A DNA stretch of 64,000 bases. Origin: Trypanosoma brucei gambiense DAL972. Taxonomy: Eukaryota; Euglenozoa; Kinetoplastea; Trypanosomatida; Trypanosomatidae. Shown here piece by piece: positions 10,355 to 19,517 of this stretch. The position numbers and the translations under genes were made by a program. The stretch is taken from NCBI RefSeq assembly GCF_000210295.1, contig NC_026744.1, forward strand, positions 1,240,001 to 1,304,000, written 5' to 3'. Below the pieces are notes generated by a model that did not search any database, was not told the DNA's origin, and saw only the letters and a program-made list of their open reading frames with translations. Positions within the stretch are counted from its first letter, which is position 1. Each line of letters opens with the position of its first letter.

Positions 10355-11128
10355 TTACTGACCACTATCCTCTTCTTCGCCCTCCTCATCGTCATCACCC
10401 TCAATCCAGCGCCGCTCCTGCTCAAGTCGGTCAGCGGAACGCCTCTCGTTCCGTTGCACAAACGGGTTCGATGAATCCTTCTGCCACATCTCCCACAGTA
10501 AATCGTTGTACTGCGAACGTCTCAAACCAGGTCGCTCCTCTCGTAATCTGGGAAGTTGTTCCTCACAGAATAGCCGGTAAAGGACGCGAGCGCGCTTGCC
10601 AATATGACGGTCCTCGGGCACCACCTGTTCCCCCGGATTCCGGAGTTGCAGAGCCGAGAGAGCTTCATTCAAGGGACCCTCAGCGACAGCACCACCTTTG
10701 CTCCAGTCTCCTGGTTTCTTCAAATTTCCCGCTGAAGGGTCGCCGGCGCCTCCAGCCGCAAGTTGACTTTGGTTCTCCCTTGGTTCCACCTGCTTTTTCC
10801 TATCGTAATCTGCGAGCATCTTCGACAGGTCCTTTTGCATCTGGCGCCGTGAAACCTTCTGTGGCACTTTTGCACTGAGTTCCTGTTCCTCCTGTAGAAG
10901 TAACTCTTTTTTGAGCGCACGCTGCTCCGCTTGGCGCTGAGCCTTCTCCTCAGCCTCACGTTGTTTTGCCTGCTTCTTCAGTGCTTTGGCATCACTTTCA
11001 GCCCACAGCGCATCCTCCTCTTCCTGTCGCTTTTTTGCTTTAATTTGGGCGCTGCGCTCTTGTTCACGCTCACGGGCCTCCACAGCGTGGCGGTTCATAA
11101 ATTTGTTAGCCTTTGCTCCGCTCGGCAT
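10355..11128 (-). CDS. CCDC124/Lso2-family ribosome-associated protein
   Basis: The product is 257 residues and starts at ATG. The N-terminal half (about 1-110) is a highly charged Lys/Glu/Ala helix beginning MPSGAKANKFMNRHAVEARE, like the start of CCDC124. The C-terminal block (about 175-243: RHIGKRARVLYRLFCEEQLP..., then LLWEMWQKDSSNPFVQRNE) matches the conserved C-terminal region of the CCDC124/DUF1014 family. The very end is acidic. In yeast and humans Lso2/CCDC124 binds idle ribosomes and helps recovery from starvation. The same role here is inferred from family membership. The gene lies two genes downstream of the ASCC3-type helicase, which also acts on ribosomes in other eukaryotes. 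Confidence 0.8.
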   Translation of the reverse strand: MPSGAKANKFMNRHAVEAREREQERSAQIKAKKRQEEEDALWAESDAKALKKQAKQREAEEKAQRQAEQRALKKELLLQEEQELSAKVPQKVSRRQMQKDLSKMLADYDRKKQVEPRENQSQLAAGGAGDPSAGNLKKPGDWSKGGAVAEGPLNEALSALQLRNPGEQVVPEDRHIGKRARVLYRLFCEEQLPRLREERPGLRRSQYNDLLWEMWQKDSSNPFVQRNERRSADRLEQERRWIEGDDDEEGEEEDSGQ

Positions 11129-11150
11129 GATGAATATTCAATACTTTCGT

Positions 11151-11152
11151 CT
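11151..11152 (-). promoter_or_regulatory. Predicted spliced-leader acceptor (AG)
   Basis: On the minus strand TCTTTTCCATCTCTTTG, then a short spacer and CCTTCAG, ends at 11151. This is 23 nt before the ATG at 11128 of the CCDC124-like gene. Confidence 0.4.
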
Positions 11153-11335
11153 GAAGGATGCATCATCAAAGAGATGGAAAAGACTGTGCAAAAGGGCTCG
11201 ATAATTACAGAGCACAAAAGAAACACAGTAAGAGGTGAGTATCGAAGGCCAAACACGTGACAGCACGCAATGAAAAATCAACGCGATCTGCAGTGGCACG
11301 CCCACCATACGGGGATGTGCGCACGCTCCCCCATT

Positions 11336-12013
11336 TTAACGGTGCAAACGCACTGCAAGCACACAACCGTCGTGTACAACAGGTCGAAGATAGAGTCCTT
11401 GGGCTGCAGCCGCACGACAGTTCTCCGCTATGACACGCACGAGCTGAACTCCATCTGAATCACTGTGGTACAGTGAGGAGCGCCGATTTAGAAGCGACGC
11501 TGCTGCGTTTTCAAGTATAACTAATGAAGAGGGAGTTAAAGGAGACCGGGCTGTAGTACCCGTTGGGTACGCACAGAACACCATCACCTTCCCCACGGCA
11601 GCGCTTCCACGGTGCAATTCCGGCACCTCGTGGCCATCGTACAGATGCATGGACTGAATCACGTCATCAACTCTGCGGTGAGCGCTGCGATTCCGCTCCG
11701 AGGCGTCAAAAAAACTTGTCTGTATTCCAGTCACATCAACAAGACGACGCGAACGAAAAGAGGCTGGCGTGGCGGAAGTACTCTTTACAACAACATCACC
11801 AGGGTAGAGAGGCGGAAGTGAGACAACACACGATGCAGGTAACTTCCTTCCAAAGCGCCGTTCATAGTAACTATTGCCGAGAAAAGTTAGCGGGGTACCG
11901 CAGTGGTTTGTGCTGTCCTCACTTCCCGTCAAGGGCATATATACAAGTGAGCCTGCAAACCCACTTGGCTTTCCCCAGTAACATCGGCCGCTAAGCTTTA
12001 CGGGAACATTCAT
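11336..12013 (-). CDS. Hypothetical protein, 225 aa
   Basis: The first in-frame ATG is at 12013 (MNVPVKLSGRCYWGKPSGFA). The longer ORF begins at a GTG at 12082, and its hydrophobic N-terminus (CSILFSLFAKLASVLY) is a polypyrimidine tract read as codons, ending at the AG at 12033-12032. The sequence has no clear membrane segments or repeats. It contains GNSYYERRFGR and SLPPLYPGDVVVKS near residues 47-80, a basic middle (residues 85-120) and an Ala/Arg/Val-rich end. I do not recognise a family. It lies between the ASCC3-type helicase and the CCDC124-like gene. Confidence 0.65.
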   Translation of the reverse strand: MNVPVKLSGRCYWGKPSGFAGSLVYMPLTGSEDSTNHCGTPLTFLGNSYYERRFGRKLPASCVVSLPPLYPGDVVVKSTSATPASFRSRRLVDVTGIQTSFFDASERNRSAHRRVDDVIQSMHLYDGHEVPELHRGSAAVGKVMVFCAYPTGTTARSPLTPSSLVILENAAASLLNRRSSLYHSDSDGVQLVRVIAENCRAAAAQGLYLRPVVHDGCVLAVRLHR

Positions 12014-12031
12014 GTAAAGCACTGACGCCAG

Positions 12032-12033
12032 CT
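12032..12033 (-). promoter_or_regulatory. Predicted spliced-leader acceptor (AG)
   Basis: Minus-strand TTCTATTCTTTTTTCTTTG, then TTTGCAAAG, with AG at 12033-12032. It lies 18 nt before the ATG at 12013 and fixes the start of the 225-residue protein. Confidence 0.5.
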
Positions 12034-12483
12034 TTGCAAACAAAGAAAAAAGAATAGAACAGAATCGAAGACATGTAAACACGCTCTCCTTTGAACGAGT
12101 GTGTGCACACAGTTAAGTGATATCCTGTCAACTATTTTTTCCTCAAAAGCGGTGGGATACAAGCAGAGAAAAGCGTTGAACCTCTCCCTCTTACGCAAAT
12201 GGTCGCCAACAACAACTGCAACACGCAGAACAAAGATAAGTGCCCGAAGTAACGACGATAGCACCGGGCGCATGCACGTCCATATACCTGTAAAGACTTA
12301 GCCACACACGTACGCGCGTAATTCCCACCTGGAACCCAAGTCGTCGCTGATATCACTGCATATAGCACCAGCTCCGGTAGCACTGAAGCATTTAAACAGG
12401 GGAGCATAGGAACTGGTATTTCCTAACACACCATACTGCAATGCTGATTTCGGAATTTCGCTCCCCTATTTCCCACTCCACCC

Positions 12484-12502
12484 CACACACACACACACAC
12501 AC
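12484..12502 (+). repeat. (CA)n microsatellite
   Basis: About nine and a half CA units lie just past the stop codon of the helicase gene. On the transcribed minus strand it reads (GT)n in the 3' UTR. Confidence 0.8.
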
Positions 12503-12527
12503 GACCACCTTAACAGCGCACGCTGAC

Positions 12528-15500
12528 TCACTCGCGAGATGGGACCGAGACCCTAAAGTTGTACTGCTGATCTAGCCCAACGTAGGAATCACATACAACG
12601 TACAGACTAAGGGGCACCGAGCCGTTTTCTGCAAAAGAGGTCCAATCGTCGTCCCAATCAAATCGAAGTGTTGTCGCTGTTGTGGCATTACCCATCAAGC
12701 GGCCCACACGCTTCATAGCAATCAACTCTCCTGTATGCTCACTTCCAATAACCAACCAGTACTGCTCTTCCTTCGATTTAGTAAAGTGGGGTGCGACAAC
12801 ATGCCGAATAGGCGTGGAAAGCCTTGTGAGGTACGCCGTCAGCTCATAACCATCCCCCTCTTCGTCATCGTCCATCCCATCACCTCTCTTGACCATCACC
12901 TCTTCAGTTGCGTGACCATCATCAACGACCGTACGAGACAGGCGTATATGCACATCGATCAATGGAAAGCTGCGCACCGCCTCCATCGCTTCGCGGACCT
13001 CCTTGTCCCCAAGACCACAGTGGTCGCACAAGGTCTCATGGAGTTTCGTAAGGACCGACAGTGGACTGTTCACCAATTGTGATACGTGATGGAGTCCGGC
13101 ACAGTGCTCCGCAATAATAGGAAGCATCGTGTCGGTCACGTGAGGTATCTGCAACAGTGTGTTGGAGTGCCACCACAATCCTTGCACAATACACTGTAAG
13201 AGAGACATACAGCGGAGCGACGTGTGTAAGTGGCCATTATTTGCTGTTATGTCAACCATCGCCTGCACAACACGCATGGCGTTGTCGAGGGTCGATTTTT
13301 GATCGGTGTAGTAGTCGGATATTGGCAGGTTGCAACGCTCAAAGTGAGCCTGGAAGAGAAGAAACGCTTTCACGTGCGGAGAGTCCGCATTGTTTGCTTT
13401 GATGGGGAGTGGAAGGGCTTGGCTCAAAGTAAGATTCAGTTTGTCTTCATTGTGCCTCACGGGAAGTTCTTCAAACTCATCCGCTTCACATAGTGCCTTC
13501 AGGACATCCACGTGGGTGCTATTTTCATTGATATTTGTATCGAAGTAATAAACTGTTTTATGTGAAAGATAGTAGTAAGAACACAGCTTGCCAAGCACAG
13601 TGTAAGTCAACGCATTGGGATCAGCATCTGCGTCGCACCCATCGCTTTGGCAATGCTCGATACATCCACACTGTTCAAGTTCGTCAAGAACATTGGCGAC
13701 AAGGGTGGACATAAAGATCGTTACCGACGCTGGTGACCGATCCGAAAGTCCATAATACGACGGATTCTTCACGATACGACGAAACATATAGGTCCACGTC
13801 AAGTAGTCTACAGCGTCTTGCCGGGTCTTAATCGTTCCTGACACGATTTCAGCATTGATGTGAGTGTGTAGTTGTCTGTGAAGTGCGCTCTCAACTGGGA
13901 AAGGGTCGTAGAGAAATTTTCGGTAGAAACCCTTCTTCGGCTCGTGACAAAGCACCTGCGCCACACCCTCCGTATCGAACTGAGGCCTTCCCGCACGGCC
14001 AATCATCTGTAGTACGTCAGTAATTGGGAAGTCCACATATGTTTTTGTCTTCCCGTCATAATACTCCGTACCCTTCACAACCACCATATGTGCGGGGAAG
14101 TTGACTCCCCACGCAAGTGTGGAGGTTGCCACTAGAACCTGCAGCTTGCCCTTGAGAAAAGCAGACTCCACCACCGTGCGATCACCCTCCAGCAAACCGG
14201 CGTGGTGCACACCAACGCCAAACTGCATGCAGTGCTTTACGTATGGGTCGCTTACTTTTGCCACGTACGCGTTGACCTCTTCCACATCCATACGTACAAA
14301 CTTGGCAGTATTCTGTTCCATCACCAGAAAACCGATTAGTGCCATTGCCGTAAGCCTCGTTTGCCGACGAGAGGAAACAAAAACAATGACGGGCTTGTTT
14401 GGGCTCTTCTCGCAGATGGCGTTGTAAACAGGCTTATTCATAGCCGCCATTCGAGGACAGTAATTCCTGCCATGATACCCCGCAATATGTACCCGCATGG
14501 GCACCGGCCTCACCGACGGGTCGAAGTTGAACACTGCCCACTTGTGCGAAACGCCCAACCACGAAGTAAGATCTGCGGGATTAGCGACAGCAGTAGAAAG
14601 GCCAATGAGACGAATAGGAGCATTGCGATGCCAACCAATAAAGCGCATACGACTTACAATCACTTCAAGAATAGGACCACGGTCGGACCCCAGCATGTGT
14701 ATTTCATCAAAAATTACAAGCCGCACTGCTGTGACGTAGCGCCTTACCTGCCAACTCCGTGAAAGCCCGTCCCATTTCTCTGGAGTTGTGCACAGTATGT
14801 CTGCCTGCACAAGTGCAGTGATATCAGGTGTAACATCACCAGATAACTCCAAGACACGCCGGCCCAAGCGCCGAGAAAAACGGGCCATCCAGTCCTTCAC
14901 CCGCTCTTTTACCAGCGCCTTAAGCGGCGCTATGTACACAACCTTAGATCCTACTGGATATTTCTCGAAAAGGCGTAGTATAGACATTTCAGCAGCAATA
15001 GTCTTTCCGCTTCCGGTTGGAGCTCCAAGGAAGATGCTGCTGTCGGTGTGATACATGGCGTGAAACACTTGCGTCTGTACAGGGTTAAACTCCCGGAAAC
15101 TCTCATAGATGGTATGGTACTTCTCCGGTATCACCTCACGGCGAAGCGGCGCAAGAGGAAGCAGGGGTGTCGTTTTCTGAGAGTCATCAGGTAGGTGCAG
15201 ATGGCCAATAGAAAAGGAGTATTCCTCCTGAGAACCGAGCCACCGGTCGCTGTAAAGCCGAACGGAATACATATCATACTCTGCTACGATTGGAACAGAG
15301 AGATTCACGACCTGTGGTAGGCCAGCCTCCACCTCTTTACGTTTTAACGAGATAAGCTCGTGATGGAAAATGAAGTGGTTGTCCTGATCTTCAACCAGTA
15401 ACCAAAAAGGTTCCACGGAGCCGTGATATCGACTATTCCACGAGAATGTTGCAGAGATTGTCACCTTAACACGGAGAATAGTACATGTAATGGGTTGAAT

Positions 15501-18500
15501 GTCAACCGCAAGTGAGACCGTGGGGAATGAAGCAACGAGTCGAGCAATCACATCACCAAAACGCTGATTCTGAACCAGAGAACCTATGTCACTTGCTGAC
15601 ATTTCCTGGAGGAGGGACATACTGGGCCGCTTCTTTTCAATATTTCGGTAAACAGCATCTGTCATGTCCACGCCAAACTGCAAAAGAGGGTGCTCAAACT
15701 CCCAGCGACGTTGCTCCAAGCACTTGCACAGGGAAAGGAAAACGGCAGTTGTGAGTGGATGGCCGCGCTGCATTTCGATCTCGAAGAGAGATCGTGATAT
15801 GCGAGGAGCATTCTGTACAACATAATTCACATCTGATGCAAGGGAATGCATGTCAACATTGATGCGACTAATGTAAGACTTCATGAGTGTTGTTACCTTC
15901 CACTCTACAGATGTTTCGTCGGCACTTTCACCCACAATACCGTAGTGTTGCACCTGTCTAGGCAGTAAAGCGTGCAATTTCTTGAGTTCATCGAGCTCTT
16001 CTTGGCGGACACGCAGCTGAGAAAATTCATCAGCACACGCTACGACGTTCATTGCAGCTCCAAGATCAAGGCTGTCAATCCATGATTCATCCGGTCGCCG
16101 CATTTTTGTGTTAAACGTAGCGATAGATTTGTAAGAGATGTAATAATGGCTCGCGATACGCCCCAAATCCGTGGTGTCCACAGCACCTGTTTGGGGGTTG
16201 TAGCGTATCATACCGGCATCCGCCAACTCTTCAGCTGCCTTGCTGACAATTTCATAGCGTATTTTCTTCAACTTTGGGTCCTGCCGCACATCCGATACCT
16301 TCAAACCGTACATCAGCGGATTTACCCGTAGGCGCTGCCACAAATACGTGTATTCCAGCCATCCGGAACCCTCCACAATGGATGATATCGTCCCGGCGTG
16401 TATCTCCGCATTGAGGTGATCACACAACCCTTCCTGCAACTTGCTTTCTATGGGCAGGGCGCAAGCTAGTAAACGGAGATAGCGACCAACCTCCTTCTCA
16501 TCTGATATGATGGTACCGTGACCACTAGTATCATACTGCGGTCTCCCCGCTCGGCCAAATATTTGCATTACGTCAAGCACCGACATGGACACAAGACCAC
16601 CGCGCTTCGGGTCGTAGATATGAGTTCCCCGAATCATCACCGAGTGGGCAGGCAGGTTCACTCCCCAAGCAAGCGTGCTGGTGCATACAAGCACCCTTAT
16701 AAACCCCTTACGAAACAAGTTTTCCGTGGACGTGCGATCGTAACGGATTAGACCAGCGTGATGAGCACCAAACCCCGCGGCAAAAAGATTAGAAAGATCT
16801 CTCCCCTGCAGGCTGCAACCCAGCTTCTGTGCCTCTTTGGGTACCGTTTCGTCCTGTTTAAAGAGGGCCTCATGTCCACGAACATTTGCCTCCTCCATAA
16901 AAAAGCGAGCCAGTGCAACAGTTTGCTTGCGTGAGTGCACGAAAACCATAACCTGATGACCCTCCCGTACGTTGCGGACGACTTCCTCGTAGGCAAGTTG
17001 GTCCATACGGCGTTCCTTGTCCTTTAAACCCATACGAAGACCGATGAAAGACTGCTCCAACGGCACGGGCCGGTACTCTGCCCCAAACACCTTTAATCCC
17101 TCGGCAAGATCCACTCGCAAAAAATTTGCTACGTCCTTATAGTTCGGTAACGTTGCGGAAAGGCCGACTAGACGGGTACGGTGTTTCTGCTCTGAAGCGA
17201 GCTCGCCTTGGCGAAGCGTGCGAGCAACAATAGCCTCTAGCACCGGCCCACGGTCCTCGTTCAGCAGATGTATTTCGTCAATGATAATAAGCCTCACTTG
17301 CGTAGTGAGCTCCTCGTTAGCCTGCTTCCTCGTGATGACATCCCACTTCTCCGGGGTTGTTACAATCACCTGAGTTTGCGCGAGTTCCCGCTTCGTAAGT
17401 TGCATGTCACCCGTAAGTTCACGAACCTCCATAGCAAAAGGAGCCAGTCGACGGGAGAAGTTTTCCACCATTTCCTGCGCAAGGGCCTTCATGGGGGCGA
17501 TGAAAATTATCTTGAAGTTTCGATCCAACACACCGTCAACACGTTGTTCTTCAATGCAGCGTAACATCACCAGTAGCCCGCAGACGGTTTTACCAGCCCC
17601 CGTAGGTGCGCACACGAGCATGTTTTGCGATGTGTGAAAGGCGGTCCTAAACAGGGAGGTCTGTATGGTATTAAGATGGGTGATATTCAAAAATGCCGCG
17701 TGAGTCCACTCCGGAAGCGATGTAGCGATGCAAACACGATCCTCCTCTGGTAGCACCTTGCGCTCTGGTGGCGGCACGTGGACCCGAATGTGATCTTCTC
17801 TCTGGAGAACCGTGGCACCAGAGGCAAAGGAAGGGCAAGACCCGTTAATGCTTAAATCACGCTTGAAAAACTCGTCCAGCTCCGATTCACGTACGAGTTG
17901 TCGGTAACGCTGTGTCATGTGAGCAAGCCACTGTTCGTCCGCACTACCACGACGGTCAAACTCAGCCTCTCGCAACACCGAACGCTGTTTTGCTGTTTTC
18001 ACAAAACGTACTGTGAGGCCACGGTGGTCTGGAGCCGCCGAATCACCGGTAGTACCACCATCGTTCCCTCCGTCGAGAGTACAGAACTCCTCTAAAAGAC
18101 GTAGGAAGATGTCGCGTGGACGGTGCATCACGCACTGAATCAACTCACAGTGCTCCACGCCGAGCACCTGCAACAGTTCTTCTATAACACGCACTCGGAC
18201 CGCATCCCGCTGCTTCTGCGTTTCGCAAGCCGTCACTCTGTCAAGCGCATTAAGGATAATCCGCGTCATGTCCTCGTCGAAACGAACGTACACCTGGGAC
18301 ACAATGTCATCGACACTTGATAACAACAAATCCAGCGATACTTTATTATTCTCCAGGTACGCAGAGCGGCTCACTCCACCAACACGATTGCCACGGGGGG
18401 AAAGAGGCTCTCCCGTATGCGCAATCACTGTTATTGATTGATGTCGCTGCATAAACTGCCCAACGAATGAGCACGTATGTTGTCGACGTACCTCACCTTC

Positions 18501-18983
18501 GCGGTTACTGAAAGATGATCTCTCAGCTACCTGTAGCATCTGTAAATCATCTAAAAGACTCGTTGCGTCAGGCATGAGATGGTGACGATAGTCCTGACGA
18601 AATGGTGCAAAACTCCCAAGCACGCTTTCCAACCGCCGGACAGCATCTTGAGCACTATGATACCAGCTCGGTGACGCTGCGGGGCCCTTCCGTTCAGGTT
18701 CCTCTGCCTTGTATCGATGTTGCTTGTCCACAGCTTTAGACCCGCCCTTAGCCCCAGCAGTTTCGGTGGCGCCTCGGCTACCGGCATTAGGGTTACGTCT
18801 CCTATGATTTGCTCCAATGTTGTTGCGCCTATCGTCACATCCCTCTCTGTTTTCCCATCGGCCCTTCTTTCTGCTGTCGTTATAAGCCGCCCAACAGGTG
18901 TTACAATACCACTGTCTGTCGCGTGGGTCTTCAGCCCCCTCGTCGAATGACCCACATTGCATGCACGAGCCGCGGTGGGACAT
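12528..18983 (-). CDS. ASCC3: ASCC3/Slh1-type double-cassette Ski2-like RNA helicase with N-terminal zinc finger
   Basis: The product is 2151 residues from the ATG at 18983; an ATG at 19121 lies upstream of the likely splice acceptor (19026-19025). Two full helicase cassettes are present. Cassette 1 has APTGAGKT near residue 458 and DEIH near 567; cassette 2 has APTGSGKT near 1319 and DEIH near 1422. A winged-helix/Sec63-like region follows each cassette. Several stretches match ASCC3 better than Brr2, for example ELTGDMQLTK, TPEKWDGLSRSWQ, VFVSSRRQTRLTA and VKGTEYYDGKTKTYVDFP. ASCC3/Slh1 is the motor of the ribosome-quality-control trigger complex that splits collided ribosomes, and in animals also of a DNA alkylation-repair complex. 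Oddity: residues 7-30 form a CxxC...CxxC finger (C7, C10, C27, C30, with WYCNTCW), then a basic Gly/Arg/Asn-rich linker. I am not aware of this as a usual part of ASCC3. Brr2 is the main alternative. Confidence 0.88.
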   Translation of the reverse strand: MSHRGSCMQCGSFDEGAEDPRDRQWYCNTCWAAYNDSRKKGRWENREGCDDRRNNIGANHRRRNPNAGSRGATETAGAKGGSKAVDKQHRYKAEEPERKGPAASPSWYHSAQDAVRRLESVLGSFAPFRQDYRHHLMPDATSLLDDLQMLQVAERSSFSNREGEVRRQHTCSFVGQFMQRHQSITVIAHTGEPLSPRGNRVGGVSRSAYLENNKVSLDLLLSSVDDIVSQVYVRFDEDMTRIILNALDRVTACETQKQRDAVRVRVIEELLQVLGVEHCELIQCVMHRPRDIFLRLLEEFCTLDGGNDGGTTGDSAAPDHRGLTVRFVKTAKQRSVLREAEFDRRGSADEQWLAHMTQRYRQLVRESELDEFFKRDLSINGSCPSFASGATVLQREDHIRVHVPPPERKVLPEEDRVCIATSLPEWTHAAFLNITHLNTIQTSLFRTAFHTSQNMLVCAPTGAGKTVCGLLVMLRCIEEQRVDGVLDRNFKIIFIAPMKALAQEMVENFSRRLAPFAMEVRELTGDMQLTKRELAQTQVIVTTPEKWDVITRKQANEELTTQVRLIIIDEIHLLNEDRGPVLEAIVARTLRQGELASEQKHRTRLVGLSATLPNYKDVANFLRVDLAEGLKVFGAEYRPVPLEQSFIGLRMGLKDKERRMDQLAYEEVVRNVREGHQVMVFVHSRKQTVALARFFMEEANVRGHEALFKQDETVPKEAQKLGCSLQGRDLSNLFAAGFGAHHAGLIRYDRTSTENLFRKGFIRVLVCTSTLAWGVNLPAHSVMIRGTHIYDPKRGGLVSMSVLDVMQIFGRAGRPQYDTSGHGTIISDEKEVGRYLRLLACALPIESKLQEGLCDHLNAEIHAGTISSIVEGSGWLEYTYLWQRLRVNPLMYGLKVSDVRQDPKLKKIRYEIVSKAAEELADAGMIRYNPQTGAVDTTDLGRIASHYYISYKSIATFNTKMRRPDESWIDSLDLGAAMNVVACADEFSQLRVRQEELDELKKLHALLPRQVQHYGIVGESADETSVEWKVTTLMKSYISRINVDMHSLASDVNYVVQNAPRISRSLFEIEMQRGHPLTTAVFLSLCKCLEQRRWEFEHPLLQFGVDMTDAVYRNIEKKRPSMSLLQEMSASDIGSLVQNQRFGDVIARLVASFPTVSLAVDIQPITCTILRVKVTISATFSWNSRYHGSVEPFWLLVEDQDNHFIFHHELISLKRKEVEAGLPQVVNLSVPIVAEYDMYSVRLYSDRWLGSQEEYSFSIGHLHLPDDSQKTTPLLPLAPLRREVIPEKYHTIYESFREFNPVQTQVFHAMYHTDSSIFLGAPTGSGKTIAAEMSILRLFEKYPVGSKVVYIAPLKALVKERVKDWMARFSRRLGRRVLELSGDVTPDITALVQADILCTTPEKWDGLSRSWQVRRYVTAVRLVIFDEIHMLGSDRGPILEVIVSRMRFIGWHRNAPIRLIGLSTAVANPADLTSWLGVSHKWAVFNFDPSVRPVPMRVHIAGYHGRNYCPRMAAMNKPVYNAICEKSPNKPVIVFVSSRRQTRLTAMALIGFLVMEQNTAKFVRMDVEEVNAYVAKVSDPYVKHCMQFGVGVHHAGLLEGDRTVVESAFLKGKLQVLVATSTLAWGVNFPAHMVVVKGTEYYDGKTKTYVDFPITDVLQMIGRAGRPQFDTEGVAQVLCHEPKKGFYRKFLYDPFPVESALHRQLHTHINAEIVSGTIKTRQDAVDYLTWTYMFRRIVKNPSYYGLSDRSPASVTIFMSTLVANVLDELEQCGCIEHCQSDGCDADADPNALTYTVLGKLCSYYYLSHKTVYYFDTNINENSTHVDVLKALCEADEFEELPVRHNEDKLNLTLSQALPLPIKANNADSPHVKAFLLFQAHFERCNLPISDYYTDQKSTLDNAMRVVQAMVDITANNGHLHTSLRCMSLLQCIVQGLWWHSNTLLQIPHVTDTMLPIIAEHCAGLHHVSQLVNSPLSVLTKLHETLCDHCGLGDKEVREAMEAVRSFPLIDVHIRLSRTVVDDGHATEEVMVKRGDGMDDDEEGDGYELTAYLTRLSTPIRHVVAPHFTKSKEEQYWLVIGSEHTGELIAMKRVGRLMGNATTATTLRFDWDDDWTSFAENGSVPLSLYVVCDSYVGLDQQYNFRVSVPSRE

Positions 18984-19517
18984 GCTCTCCCGCCTGTCGG
19001 CCTGACAGAGGCGTGCGTGAGCAGCTAATAAGGTGCCCCCCAAAAAAAAAAACCTTAAAGAAAGATGTTTTCCTAAAGATAGAGTTAAGGGGGTCTTTTT
19101 GTCTTTGATATTGCTTTTCATTGTTACGATAAACGGAAAACAGGGGTCACAAATTTAAACGACACCAAGGAAAACAAATATAAATCCGTATCCCAAGGCA
19201 ACAAATAGCACCAATACAGAGCAAAAAAAAAAACGTTCCCAATTGTTGTTTTTTTTTCTAGAGGTCAGTCGTTCTCCGACTCGGTCTCCACGAGTGCCGA
19301 GGTGTTGATCCGTTTAGCACGCAACCACAAGCAATGAAACCGGTACACATCCTAATCGGTGCCACGTTCACAAATGCAAACAAAAAACCAACGAACCCAC
19401 ACCCCCCAAGAGGGCACACTTCGTCCCTCTTCAGGTTACTCAGTGCGCACACTCAAATAAGAAGGAGGGAAAGTACATAGGAAAGTAACCACTCCGGGAC
19501 TATCCGACGAGACACAG
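18984..19517. other. Intergenic region
   Basis: This holds the 3' UTR of the phosphatase gene and the 5' UTR of the ASCC3-type gene. Poly-A/poly-T runs occur at 19041-19052 and 19226-19258. No gene is supported. Confidence 0.5.
19025..19026 (-). promoter_or_regulatory. Predicted spliced-leader acceptor (AG)
   Basis: On the minus strand a T-rich run (about 19080-19042) is followed by ACCTTATTAG ending at 19025, 42 nt before the ATG at 18983. It favours this start over the ATG at 19121. Confidence 0.45.

Larger units (their letters stand above)
12014..12527. other. Intergenic region with CA repeat
   Basis: This holds the 3' UTR of the ASCC3-type gene and the 5' UTR of the 225-residue protein gene. 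It contains a dinucleotide repeat at 12484-12502 and otherwise no recognisable feature. Confidence 0.5.

Noticed and set aside
10141..10878. 245-codon plus-strand ORF
   Set aside because: It overlaps the CCDC124-like gene on the opposite strand, and its Pro/Arg-rich content is typical of an antisense shadow.
12528..18983. Assigning the double helicase as the spliceosomal Brr2
   Set aside because: Both cassettes match ASCC3 wording more closely (GDMQLTK, TPEKWDGLSRSWQ, SSRRQTRLTA), and both ATPase sites are canonical, whereas the second Brr2 cassette is degenerate.
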